Below, one piece after another: positions 16,804 to 29,983 of a stretch of 64,000 bases of DNA (within the stretch, counting starts at the first letter, position 1; every line of letters begins with the position of its first letter). The notes beneath the pieces are model-generated. The model had not been told where the DNA came from and searched no databases. It saw only the letters and a list, made by a program, of their open reading frames with translations. The translations under genes and the position numbers were made by a program. Source of the stretch: Bradyrhizobium sp. WSM3983 (GTDB lineage Bacteria > Pseudomonadota > Alphaproteobacteria > Rhizobiales > Xanthobacteraceae); assembly GCF_000473045.1 (NCBI RefSeq), contig NZ_AXAY01000001.1, positions 330,931-394,930 on the forward strand, given 5' to 3'.

Positions 16804-17046
16804 ATGAATGACCTTCGCGCCGAGCGCCTTCAGGTCATGCTCTCGCCGGAAGAGCTGGCCGCCGTTGATGACTTCCGGTTCAAACATCGCATGCCGACGC
16901 GCGCCGCAACGGTTCGCGAACTTCTCAAGTTCGGACTGGCCGCCGCGGATGTTGATGCAGTAGCTGGCGTGAAGTCGAGCAGCTTCGGCGTGTTCGGCCG
17001 CGGGCCCGACGGGCACACGCAGGGCGAGAGCGGGAACGAAGACTGA
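16804..17046 (+). CDS. Small ribbon-helix-helix-like protein
   Basis: 80 residues. Residues 8-46 (RLQVMLSPEELAAVDDF ... TRAATVRELLKFGL) fit the strand-helix-helix of CopG/MetJ-type DNA-binding proteins. The C-terminal 30 residues are Gly/Ser/Asp-rich. No toxin partner is adjacent. Probably a small DNA-binding regulator; target unknown. Confidence 0.65.
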   Translation: MNDLRAERLQVMLSPEELAAVDDFRFKHRMPTRAATVRELLKFGLAAADVDAVAGVKSSSFGVFGRGPDGHTQGESGNED

Positions 17047-17066
17047 TCACAGGCCTCGCAAAGCAA

Positions 17067-17146
17067 ACGACCCCGGCACAGTGGGGTGCCAGGGTCGTCC
17101 TTGGAGATTGCTTCCGGAGCACCGGGGGCATGTCAACCGGAAGCAA
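17067..17146. other. Two consecutive stem-loops, possible terminator or small RNA
   Basis: Stem 1: ACGACCCCGGCA (17067-17078) with TGCCAGGGTCGT (17087-17098), one mismatch. Stem 2: TTGCTTCCGG (17108-17117) with CCGGAAGCAA (17137-17146), perfect, 19-base loop. No T-run follows stem 1, so a simple terminator is not certain. Lies between the RHH-like gene and a convergent small gene. Confidence 0.4.
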
Positions 17147-17185
17147 CCTGTCGACTCCTCGTATGAGGATTCGTTCCTCGCGTCG

Positions 17186-17392
17186 TTAACCGCTCGGCGC
17201 AGCGCCTGAATCGTCCGGCGTCATGCCGGAGCCCGGCGTCTTGCTGTCGTCATTAAGCTTGGGGTCACGCGTCGCCTCACGCGACGGCAAACCTTTCTGG
17301 TCCGTCTTGTGTACGGTCTGCGCACGCTGCTTGTCGCGCGGCTGATCCTCCGCGCGCCTGTCCTTGACGATGCCGTGGTCGGAATGTGCCAT
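17186..17392 (-). CDS. Small hydrophilic protein, 68 residues
   Basis: MAHSDHGIVKDRRAEDQPRD... rich in Asp, Lys, Arg, Gln and Ser, with SKTPGSGMTPDDSGAAPSG at the end; no hydrophobic core, likely disordered. AGGACATC before the ATG. Upstream lies a near-match to the EcfG promoter. Unknown function. Confidence 0.65.
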   Translation of the reverse strand: MAHSDHGIVKDRRAEDQPRDKQRAQTVHKTDQKGLPSREATRDPKLNDDSKTPGSGMTPDDSGAAPSG

Positions 17393-17428
17393 GATGTCCT
17401 CTCGCCTGTTCCGATGCCTCGAAGCGCT

Positions 17429-17453
17429 TACGCTCCGGTGCGTCGAATGTTCC
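17429..17453 (-). promoter_or_regulatory. Weak EcfG-like promoter
   Basis: Minus strand GGAAC (17453-17449), 17 nt, GTA instead of GTT (17431-17429), about 37 bases before the 68-residue gene. Confidence 0.25.
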
Positions 17454-17477
17454 GGAACGCGCGAGAGGTGTGCGACG

Positions 17478-17609
17478 CTAGCTATGCGTCGCGTGCACCG
17501 CGACTGATGCGTTTTCCTGATGCACCTGCCGGACCGTCATCACCGTCGCGAACGCGACCGATACGCCAAAGGCGAGAATGAGCGAGAGAAGTGCCAGACG
17601 TGGAGCCAT
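17478..17609 (-). CDS. 43-residue single-span membrane protein
   Basis: MAPRLALLSLILAFGVSVAF then ATVMTVRQVHQENASVAV and ends HATHS. One N-terminal hydrophobic segment. A very strong ribosome site, AAGGAGG, stands eight bases before the ATG, which is the main support for so short a gene. Function unknown. Confidence 0.6.
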   Translation of the reverse strand: MAPRLALLSLILAFGVSVAFATVMTVRQVHQENASVAVHATHS

Positions 17610-17728
17610 CGCAAAACCTCCTTCTGGAATTGAAAAATCAACGCGATCGACTATTCCCGGATGATTGTTGATTCGTGCCGCTCATTCCGTGAGCGGCCTC
17701 ACAGGCAGATTCACGGAAAAGAGAGCGG

Positions 17729-17923
17729 TCAGGCACGCTGGCTTTGCAGGGCGCTGACCTTAACGGGCGGCACTTCGCCATCCAGCCAGTCCTGCTCTTT
17801 CGCCAAGGCCGTCCAGGCATCCGCCATGCGCGAATAGCGATTATAAGCGGGTTGTCCTTCCGAGCGCTCGGCCAATTGCAGGCAGTTCTCGGCATTGTCC
17901 CTGAAGATGTCAGACTGTCTCAT
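17729..17923 (-). CDS. Small helical protein, 64 residues (AENCLQLAE type)
   Basis: MRQSDIFRDNAENCLQLAER ... YSRMADAWTALAKEQDWLDGE. The pattern of two amphipathic helices, the first with A-E-x-C and the second with M-A-x-x-W-x-x-L-A, recurs in many small rhizobial proteins; loosely related ones are at 26927, 31706 and 42456 of this window. Function unknown. Confidence 0.7.
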   Translation of the reverse strand: MRQSDIFRDNAENCLQLAERSEGQPAYNRYSRMADAWTALAKEQDWLDGEVPPVKVSALQSQRA

Positions 17924-18020
17924 GAAGGAAACGTGGGTACGGAACCCCCGACCCGCAACCGGCCCTTACAGGACCGTAACCTCCGCCGGAACCTTGCACG
18001 TTACAGGTCATTGGAGATTC

Positions 18021-18533
18021 ATGCGCATATTTGTCGCAATCATCCTGGCCTTCATCGGCACCGCGGCGCCTGCCGACAGCACCGGCGAGCAAATGCGCGG
18101 CGACCGCGCGCCTGACGCGACGGACGTCATCAGCGGCCTCTACGCCTTCAGCCGCTTCCAGCAGGGCCTCTTGGAGAGCACCGACCTGAAGGGCAATGCG
18201 GAAGTGAAAAACCTCGCCGCCTGGCGGGCTGAAGAAGCGGCCAAACGCGACAAGGCGCTGAAGGGGATTCAGGATACAATCGGTACTGAGCCGCGGGTGA
18301 ACAAGACAGCATCAATAGTCCCCACCCTCGCCAAGCCCGATGATACTGAGGGGCCGGCTTATGTCAGAAGTTTTTATGCGGCGCAGATTCCCGAATATGA
18401 ATCCGCTATCACGCTCCTCGAACGTTATTTGAAAGCCCCCGACAATACAGCCCTTGCAGCGTTCGCCCGCGAGCAGCTCCCGACACTCCGTTCCCAGGTG
18501 GAGGACGCCGAGCGCACCTTGGCCGACAAATAA
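18021..18533 (+). CDS. Exported DUF4142-like protein
   Basis: 170 residues from the ATG at 18021; signal peptide MRIFVAIILAFIGTAAPA. The body is helical with AYVRSFYAAQIPEYESAITL and a closing LPTLRSQVEDAERTL helix, which resembles the last helices of DUF4142. Upstream in-frame starts would place the signal peptide internally and are rejected. Convergent with the next gene, 5 bp apart. Confidence 0.75.
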   Translation: MRIFVAIILAFIGTAAPADSTGEQMRGDRAPDATDVISGLYAFSRFQQGLLESTDLKGNAEVKNLAAWRAEEAAKRDKALKGIQDTIGTEPRVNKTASIVPTLAKPDDTEGPAYVRSFYAAQIPEYESAITLLERYLKAPDNTALAAFAREQLPTLRSQVEDAERTLADK

Positions 18534-18538
18534 CAGCC

Positions 18539-18838
18539 CTACTTCTTGTCCTCGGGATGATGCTGTTGGTCCATCGGACGCACAGTGCGATCGCTGTCGG
18601 GCATCTGGTCCCGCCCGGCATCGCCATTGGCATCCTTGCCGCCCGAGGTCGAAGTTCCGCTGCCGCTGGGGTTTGACTTGGGGGCGATCCCCGTGGTCTG
18701 CGAACCCGCCTGCGGTGTTGCGGAGCTGGCGGCGGGATCGCCGGTCACGGCCCCGCGCCCGCTTGGCGCACCGGCCTGCGCCACCGCCGATCCGGTGGCA
18801 AATAATGCGGCGATAAAGACGGCCAATCCGGCTCTCAT
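18539..18838 (-). CDS. Small exported disordered protein, 99 residues
   Basis: Signal peptide MRAGLAVFIAALFATGSAVA followed by a Gly/Ser/Thr/Pro/Asp-rich tail (PSGSGTSTSGGKDANGDAG) with no fold expected. GGAGAG precedes the ATG at 18838. Its promoter region has an exact EcfG match. Unknown function, probably a periplasmic stress protein. Confidence 0.7.
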   Translation of the reverse strand: MRAGLAVFIAALFATGSAVAQAGAPSGRGAVTGDPAASSATPQAGSQTTGIAPKSNPSGSGTSTSGGKDANGDAGRDQMPDSDRTVRPMDQQHHPEDKK

Positions 18839-18864
18839 ATGCGCTCTCCATGGGCTCACACGCT

Positions 18865-18889
18865 AACCTCGAGGCCTGTCCGGCGTTCC
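18865..18889 (-). promoter_or_regulatory. Putative EcfG promoter of the exported small protein
   Basis: Minus strand GGAAC (18889-18885), 17 nt, GTT (18867-18865), 27 bases before the start at 18838. Confidence 0.45.
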
Positions 18890-18965
18890 TACGTCGATAG
18901 CCGGGGGGTTTCTAAATCGGAACACCCCACCTTGCTAAGGGGTGCGAATTTTTGGGGAGTCGGGT

Positions 18966-18990
18966 GGAACTCTCGACAATTTTCGCCGTT
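18966..18990 (+). promoter_or_regulatory. Putative EcfG promoter of the HAMP-array kinase
   Basis: GGAAC (18966-18970), then 16 nt and CGTT (17 nt to GTT at 18988-18990), the full consensus. It lies 138 bases upstream of the kinase start. A GC stem-loop (CACCCC at 18923 with GGGGTG at 18939) followed by a T-run lies just before it and could insulate the unit. Confidence 0.45.
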
Positions 18991-19128
18991 GTCGCGTTTG
19001 GGCTGAGCAAGGCAGGTTCCAATTCCTCGCGCCGCAACGTTGGCGCTTGATTTCGAATTTGGCTGACGCTCTAGTTTGGCTAGTCGCGTCACGCCAAGGA
19101 TTCGGCCGACGCCCGCGGGGGAATTAGT

Positions 19129-25425
<6,297 letters not shown>

Positions 25426-25439
25426 GTTTGGATCCGAGA

Positions 25440-26930
25440 ATGGACCACGAAAAGGTCAACATCCTCCTCGTCGACGACCAGCCCGCAAAGCTGCTCGCCT
25501 ACGAGGTGATCTTGAAGGAACTCGGCGAGAACCTCGTGATCGCCTCGTCCGGCCGCGAGGCGCTGGAGGTGCTGCTCAAGACCGAGGTCGCGGTAATCCT
25601 GGTCGACGTCTGCATGCCCGAGCTCGACGGCTTCGAGCTCGCGGCGATGATCCGCGAGCATCCGCGCTTTCAGAAGACCGCGATGATCTTCATCTCGGCC
25701 ATTCAGGTCAGCGACATCGACCGCCTGCGCGGCTACGAGATGGGTGCGGTGGACTACGTGCCAGTGCCTGTCATACCGGAAGTGCTGCGTGCCAAGGTCA
25801 AGGTGTTTGCCGAGCTTTATCGCAAGACGCGCGAGCTCGAACGGCTGAACCAGGACCTTGAGGACCGCGTGCGCGCCCGCACCGCCGAGCTGGAGAACTC
25901 CACCGCAAAACTGCGCGAGAGCGAGGAGCGGCGCAGCATGGCAATCGCCGCCGGCAAGATGGGATCATGGGACTGGGATTGGGTCAACGGCGACTGGATG
26001 TGGGACGAAGGCCAGTACCGCATTTTCGGCGTGACGCCGGAGACCTTCAATGTCACCTCGGCCAACGTCCAGGCGCTGCTGCACCCTGACGATGCCGACC
26101 GGTTCAGCCAGGCCGTCGCGGCGTTCAATACCGGCTCACGTGCCTATGAGGGCGAGTTTCGTATCAGCCGCCCCGACGGTGAAGTGCGTTGGTGCGTCGG
26201 CACGGCGGCCGCAACGGTGGACCCTGGCGGTCGCGTCGTACGAGTGAGCGGTGTCACCGTCGATATCACCGAACGCAAGCGCGCCGAGGAGCGGCAGAAC
26301 CTGCTGGCGCGCGAAGTCGATCACCGCGCCAAGAATGCGCTGGCGCTGGCGCAGTCAATCGTGCGCCTCACCCGCGCCGACGAGGTCAAGGCTTACGTCA
26401 ACGCCGTCGAGGGGCGCATCAATGCGCTCGCGCGCGTGCACACCATCCTGTCGCTGTCGAGCTGGCAGGGCGCCGAGCTCTCCAAGCTGATCGAGGAAGA
26501 GCTTGCACCCTATTCGCTCGGCGGACAGATCAAGCTTGTGGGTCCCGAGGTGCATTTGCTGCCGGCCACCGCGCAGACGCTGGCGCTGGCGCTGCACGAG
26601 CTCTTCACCAATTCGGCAAAATACGGTGCGCTCTCGACCCGGTCGGGGCGGCTCGCGATCGGCTGGCAGGCCGAGAACGATCTCCTCATCTTGACCTGGG
26701 AGGAGACAGGAGGGCCGTTGGTCAGAACGCCGAAATCGCGCGGCTTCGGAACGAGAAGCCTGCTGGCCAGCGTCGAATCCCAGCTTGGCGGACAGGCCCA
26801 GTTCGATTGGCGTTCAGAGGGCCTGTTGTGTCGTCTCGAGGTGCCGTTATCACGCAAGGGCGCGGCAACGTCGGCGACGCAGGACAAGTTCGAGGCCAGC
26901 TCTCCCGAACTCCAGCGCGCGTCGGGCTAG
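25440..26930 (+). CDS. Receiver-PAS-HWE histidine kinase
   Basis: 496 residues from the ATG at 25440, 14 bp after the HAMP kinase. Receiver domain 1-122 with D56 (ILVDVCMPELDG); coiled linker 125-165; PAS domain ~168-280 ending VDITERKRAEE; HWE-type kinase with H295 (DHRAKNALALAQ), N-box LHELFTNSAKYGAL and the hallmark WE pair in LILTWEETGGP. HWE/HisKA_2 kinases often feed PhyR and the general stress response in alphaproteobacteria. The receiver could take phosphate from the preceding kinase (inference). The stop overlaps the end of a convergent gene by 4 bp. Confidence 0.92.
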   Translation: MDHEKVNILLVDDQPAKLLAYEVILKELGENLVIASSGREALEVLLKTEVAVILVDVCMPELDGFELAAMIREHPRFQKTAMIFISAIQVSDIDRLRGYEMGAVDYVPVPVIPEVLRAKVKVFAELYRKTRELERLNQDLEDRVRARTAELENSTAKLRESEERRSMAIAAGKMGSWDWDWVNGDWMWDEGQYRIFGVTPETFNVTSANVQALLHPDDADRFSQAVAAFNTGSRAYEGEFRISRPDGEVRWCVGTAAATVDPGGRVVRVSGVTVDITERKRAEERQNLLAREVDHRAKNALALAQSIVRLTRADEVKAYVNAVEGRINALARVHTILSLSSWQGAELSKLIEEELAPYSLGGQIKLVGPEVHLLPATAQTLALALHELFTNSAKYGALSTRSGRLAIGWQAENDLLILTWEETGGPLVRTPKSRGFGTRSLLASVESQLGGQAQFDWRSEGLLCRLEVPLSRKGAATSATQDKFEASSPELQRASG

Positions 26931-27148
26931 CGCGACGCAGTTGCCCTCAGTCGTGGCATCGGATGCGGTTCGTCGGCGACGCGCCCTTCGAGCCAGGCTT
27001 CGGTCTGCGCGAGATCCCGCAGTGCCGTCGCGTAGCGGCGGGCGGCGCTGCGCTCCGCACCGCGCGGCAGCTTGCGCGCCTTGCGCAACATGTCAGCCGC
27101 CGCATTGCGGTAAGCCAGCGAGCGATAGAGAAAGACCACCTTGCCCAT
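26927..27148 (-). CDS. Small helical protein, 73 residues
   Basis: MGKVVFLYRSLAYRNAAADML ... YATALRDLAQTEAWLEGRVADEP (parts). Two amphipathic helices; the WLEG/WLDG end matches the small protein at 17729. Start taken at 27148 with GGGAAC upstream; ATGs at 27178 and 27232 are alternatives without better support. Overlaps the stop of the HWE kinase by 4 bp on the opposite strand. Confidence 0.65.
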   Translation of the reverse strand: MGKVVFLYRSLAYRNAAADMLRKARKLPRGAERSAARRYATALRDLAQTEAWLEGRVADEPHPMPRLRATASR

Positions 27149-27239
27149 ATCGATTGTTCCCGTGTTGATGGCGTTCATTCTCGCAAAATCGGCATGAACG
27201 TCGGATGAAGCGGGTGATGACAATTCCTTCATGCGCGTT

Positions 27240-27265
27240 GGAACTTGCGATTAGGGGCGCGCGTT
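27240..27265 (+). promoter_or_regulatory. Putative EcfG promoter
   Basis: GGAAC (27240-27244), 17 nt, CGTT (27262-27265), 26 bases before the ATG at 27292; supports that start. Confidence 0.42.
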
Positions 27266-27291
27266 TGCATGCAAGATCGATCGGCAGTTCC

Positions 27292-27561
27292 ATGCGCGCA
27301 AAAAAGTCGCCAAACAGGTCGCCAAGTCTGATCTCTCCCACCGGAATCATCAAACTGATGACACATGCGATGATGGGCGCGGCATTGGGTCTGACCTTCA
27401 CGCTTGCGCTGATCCTGGCCAATCCTGCGGTCGCCGAATTGCTGAACCACGGCGGCCGTGCGGCAGCCTTCGTCTTTGTCGGCACGATGGTGACCACGTT
27501 TGCCATCGGTGCCGCGCTGACGGGCGTCGTGTTCATTCTCAACGAGGACAAGGAATCTTGA
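27292..27561 (+). CDS. Small two-span membrane protein, 89 residues
   Basis: Basic N-terminus (MRAKKSPNRSPS) then MMGAALGLTFTLALILA and VFVGTMVTTFAIGAALTGVVF segments (the latter given in part: FVGTMVTTFAIGAALTGVV). Start 27292 fits the promoter position; an upstream ATG at 27205 would lie before the promoter. Family not recognised; similar small membrane proteins are common in rhizobial stress sets. Confidence 0.68.
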   Translation: MRAKKSPNRSPSLISPTGIIKLMTHAMMGAALGLTFTLALILANPAVAELLNHGGRAAAFVFVGTMVTTFAIGAALTGVVFILNEDKES

Positions 27562-27595
27562 AGCGCGCGTGAAGCGCAATGCGACGTAATTGTTC

Positions 27596-27620
27596 GGAAC
27601 TCTCGTGGCGAATGGCGGTT
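27596..27620 (+). promoter_or_regulatory. Putative EcfG promoter
   Basis: GGAAC (27596-27600), 17 nt, GTT (27618-27620), 38 bases before the ATG at 27659. Confidence 0.45.
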
Positions 27621-27658
27621 GGCAGCCTGCGTCAATTCAACTCAGGGAGTTCCCACGC

Positions 27659-27898
27659 ATGAAGACGACCAAGCTCGCTCTCGCCGTGATGCTGGCCACC
27701 AGTCTGGCCGCCGCGCCGTTCGCCGCACAGGCCAAATCGCACAAGGCCAAACATGGATCGGCGACCTCGTCGTCGCAGACGACGGGCGCTAACATGAAGA
27801 AGACCGTTCCTCCCGACGCGTCCGGCCAGGGCGGTGCCGGCCCTGGCAGCGATCAGGGTGGCAGCATGACCAAGCCCCAGAGCGGAATGAGCAAGTAG
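27659..27898 (+). CDS. Small exported hydrophilic protein, 79 residues
   Basis: Signal peptide MKTTKLALAVMLATSLAAAP with cleavage near AQA-KS; mature part rich in Lys, Ser, Thr, Gly (SHKAKHGSATSSSQTTG). GGGAG precedes the ATG. A strong terminator follows at 27921. Likely a periplasmic stress protein of unknown role. Confidence 0.72.
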   Translation: MKTTKLALAVMLATSLAAAPFAAQAKSHKAKHGSATSSSQTTGANMKKTVPPDASGQGGAGPGSDQGGSMTKPQSGMSK

Positions 27899-27920
27899 GC
27901 GCGGGCTCACGGCATCAAGA

Positions 27921-27945
27921 AGCCCCGCGGCGCCGCGGGGCTTTT
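27921..27945. terminator. Rho-independent terminator
   Basis: GCCCCGCGG (27922-27930), 2-base loop, CCGCGGGGC (27933-27941), TTTT. Ends the small exported protein gene; on the other strand it can also stop the convergent three-gene unit starting at 28729. Confidence 0.8.
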
Positions 27946-27978
27946 CGTTGCGTGTTCGCGGACCGCCGCTGCGCTGGC

Positions 27979-28179
27979 TCAGCGCCACATGGTCGGTGCG
28001 CGGGTCAGAGCATCCCGGCCGGCTCGCTTCAAATCCTCAAGCGAGCAACGATCCTCGCGCGCAGCTGCTCGCAATCGCGCGGCAACGCGCTCGCGCGTCG
28101 TCGTATCCCACGGAGGAATTTCAGCACAGACTTCATCGAGCACCGCCCGCAGCAGGGCGGCCATCTCGGCATCCGGCAT
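27979..28179 (-). CDS. Small helical protein, 66 residues
   Basis: MPDAEMAALLRAVLDEVCAEIP ... RERVAARLRAAAREDRC (parts). Two or three helices, acidic then basic. Last of three minus-strand small genes; ends before the terminator at 27921. Function unknown. Confidence 0.6.
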   Translation of the reverse strand: MPDAEMAALLRAVLDEVCAEIPPWDTTTRERVAARLRAAAREDRCSLEDLKRAGRDALTRAPTMWR

Positions 28180-28214
28180 GGACGAGCTCCGGCATGTCGC
28201 GTTGCGCGACCGCT

Positions 28215-28424
28215 TTAGCTGCGTCGGATGTCAGTGATGTTAAGGCGGCGACTTGCGGAGTCTATCTTCACGAGGTGGTCAAGCTGCGCCCGCTTGCGCG
28301 CGATCAGGAGCTGGGCCGCAGCATCGTCGAGGCCCTCACGCTGCAATTGCCGGATCGCAGAGCCCAATTCGAGGATCTCGGCGCGTAGTTTCAGAATCCG
28401 GTAGGTGTCCGGGTCTTCCTCCAC
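28215..28424 (-). CDS. Small helical protein, 69 residues
   Basis: MEEDPDTYRILKLRAEILELG ... AAAQLLIARKRAQLDHLVKI. Amphipathic coiled-coil pattern. Overlaps the 3' end of the preceding gene by 34 nt in another frame and is followed after 35 bp by the 66-residue gene. Unknown function. Confidence 0.6.
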   Translation of the reverse strand: MEEDPDTYRILKLRAEILELGSAIRQLQREGLDDAAAQLLIARKRAQLDHLVKIDSASRRLNITDIRRS

Positions 28425-28729
28425 CGCCTGCCTCCATCCGCCCCATTCGTGAACTTTCTCAGCGCCGCGACGCCGGCCGGCACGGTCTCATTCTTCAACA
28501 GACGAAGACGCACCCGGTACTGGATGTCGGGTAATACCTCGCCGCCGCCGGCAGCCTTCCATTCGCCGACCAGCAGATTGATCTGCCGGCGCAGATCCAT
28601 CTGCGCCTGGGCCCGTTCGGTGCAGTCGCGATCGCGATTGACGAGATCGCGCACAGATGCCTCGACATTGGCCATTTCCAGCCTCAAGGCACTGATTTTA
28701 CGTCGAATTTCATTAATTCTGTTGTCCAT
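28391..28729 (-). CDS. Small coiled-coil protein, 112 residues
   Basis: MDNRINEIRRKISALRLEMA ... CTERAQAQMDLRRQINLLV: a long N-terminal coiled coil followed by a basic tail. First of the three-gene minus-strand unit; the 61-bp AT-rich space to the divergent DUF3072 gene must hold both promoters. Function unknown. Confidence 0.62.
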   Translation of the reverse strand: MDNRINEIRRKISALRLEMANVEASVRDLVNRDRDCTERAQAQMDLRRQINLLVGEWKAAGGGEVLPDIQYRVRLRLLKNETVPAGVAALRKFTNGADGGRRWRKTRTPTGF

Positions 28730-28790
28730 GACTTGTTAGAACAAAATAAGAACATATAGTCAAGTCACGAATGCAGACTGGAGAACGGAC

Positions 28791-28985
28791 ATGCAGGTTC
28801 AGGGTAAATACGACGCCAAGGCTTTTCTCATGGACCAGATGACCCGGGCGCAGGGGCTGCGGCTGAAGCGGCTGAGTGAGGAGGCCTACCAACCCGCACA
28901 ATACAATCGAGATCTGTCCTCCGCCGAAGCCGCGCGCCGCATCCAGGTGCTGGAGGCCGAAATCGAGCTCGCGAACTCCTTCTGA
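28791..28985 (+). CDS. DUF3072 protein, 64 residues
   Basis: MTRAQGLRLKRLSEEAYQP and SSAEAARRIQVLEAEI match the DUF3072 layout (MTxxQ...LKxLSEEA followed by a SK/AEAS-type helix). These small proteins are widespread in actinobacteria and rhizobia and of unknown function. GGAGAACGG precedes the ATG. Confidence 0.8.
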   Translation: MQVQGKYDAKAFLMDQMTRAQGLRLKRLSEEAYQPAQYNRDLSSAEAARRIQVLEAEIELANSF

Positions 28986-29005
28986 GGCGCGCAGCCGGCG
29001 TCTTT

Positions 29006-29030
29006 GGAACGTTGCGTCAGCACTCCTGTT
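29006..29030 (+). promoter_or_regulatory. Putative EcfG promoter
   Basis: GGAAC (29006-29010), 17 nt, GTT (29028-29030), 27 bases before the ATG at 29058. Confidence 0.45.
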
Positions 29031-29057
29031 CTCTTCCAGGGCCAAGGGAGAGCGCTG

Positions 29058-29333
29058 ATGGCACGGAAGGCAAAGAAGCGCCGCTACTCACGTAGCTCCG
29101 GCAGCGACGTCGAGCGCGAGATGCGGCGTTACAAGAAGGGTACTGCGAAGAGCGGGCGCGGTGGGCGCGTGAAGAGTCGCAAGCAGGCGATTGCGATCGG
29201 CCTCTCCGAGGCGCGCAAGAAGGGCAAGAAGGTGCCGAAGAAGGCCTCGAAGCGGAAGACGTCCAAGAAGAAGACAACCAAGAAGAAGACAACCAAGAAG
29301 AAGAGTTCGAAGCGCAAATCCGCCAAGCGGTGA
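29058..29333 (+). CDS. Lys-rich DUF6496/histone H1-like protein
   Basis: 91 residues. DVEREMRRYKKGTAKSG and KQAIAIGLSEARKKGKKVP form the DUF6496-type head; the tail is repeated KKTTKKKTTKKKSSKRK, as in histone H1-like DNA-compacting proteins. The tail DNA has two copies of the 12-mer AAGACAACCAAG spaced in frame, so its length may vary between strains. GGGAGA precedes the ATG. Probably binds nucleic acid under stress (inference). Confidence 0.8.
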   Translation: MARKAKKRRYSRSSGSDVEREMRRYKKGTAKSGRGGRVKSRKQAIAIGLSEARKKGKKVPKKASKRKTSKKKTTKKKTTKKKSSKRKSAKR

Positions 29334-29345
29334 CGCTGACCGGCG

Positions 29346-29708
29346 TCAGGTCATGCTGCCAGGCATGAAGCAGCGAATCGAAACACCGAACGCCGTCTTG
29401 ACCGGCCAGACGATGGTGCGGCCGGCGCGGTTTGGCTCGGTAATCACGGCTTCATCGGGAACCTCGACCCACTGCCCGTCGAGGCGGACCCGGTAGTGCC
29501 CATTGTGCGAGTCCCAATCTGGATCGGCCACGGCAACGCCATCGGCATCCGAACAGCACGGACCGAGATGGCTGCGCAGGCTGTCGAACCAGGGTTTTAG
29601 CGGCGAGTCGGTGAAGCGGCCGTCATCGCGCCCCATGGCACTTCCGGTCGACAGCACGAAAGGCGCCGCGAGCAGCGCAAGCTTCAGCGAGAGTTTCAAT
29701 CGATCCAT
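29346..29708 (-). CDS. Small exported protein, 120 residues
   Basis: Start at 29708 gives the signal peptide MDRLKLSLKLALLAAPFVLS. The mature part has CCSDADG, GHYRVRLDGQWVEVPDEAVI and a single later Cys, a beta-rich fold with possible disulfides; similar exported proteins occur in many bradyrhizobia. Function unknown. Convergent with the DUF6496 gene, 12 bp apart. Confidence 0.75.
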   Translation of the reverse strand: MDRLKLSLKLALLAAPFVLSTGSAMGRDDGRFTDSPLKPWFDSLRSHLGPCCSDADGVAVADPDWDSHNGHYRVRLDGQWVEVPDEAVITEPNRAGRTIVWPVKTAFGVSIRCFMPGSMT

Positions 29709-29934
29709 GTCGGCACCGATCAAATGCGAACCACCGGCCGGTTCCACAAAGCCGCCGGACGTCCGAAGTTCCACTCCTGCAATCTGCCTCGGCGCCGTCA
29801 TTGCCGCCAAAGCACAACACGCGATTCCAAAGTCTGACGAGCGAACGCGGCTTTTTCGGACGAACCCGTCATCATTGCTGCCGTTAACGAGAATGTTATC
29901 GGCGGCCTGTGGCTATCTCGAAAGATACACACGA

Positions 29935-29960
29935 AAAAGGCGGCCCGCAGGCCGCCTTTT
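29935..29960. terminator. Bidirectional terminator after degP
   Basis: AAAAGGCGGCC (29935-29945), loop CGCA, GGCCGCCTTTT (29950-29960): a perfect 11-bp stem with A- and T-tracts on both sides. Ends the minus-strand degP transcript. Confidence 0.85.
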
Positions 29961-29983
29961 GGATTTGCCGTCGGGGCCGGGAG

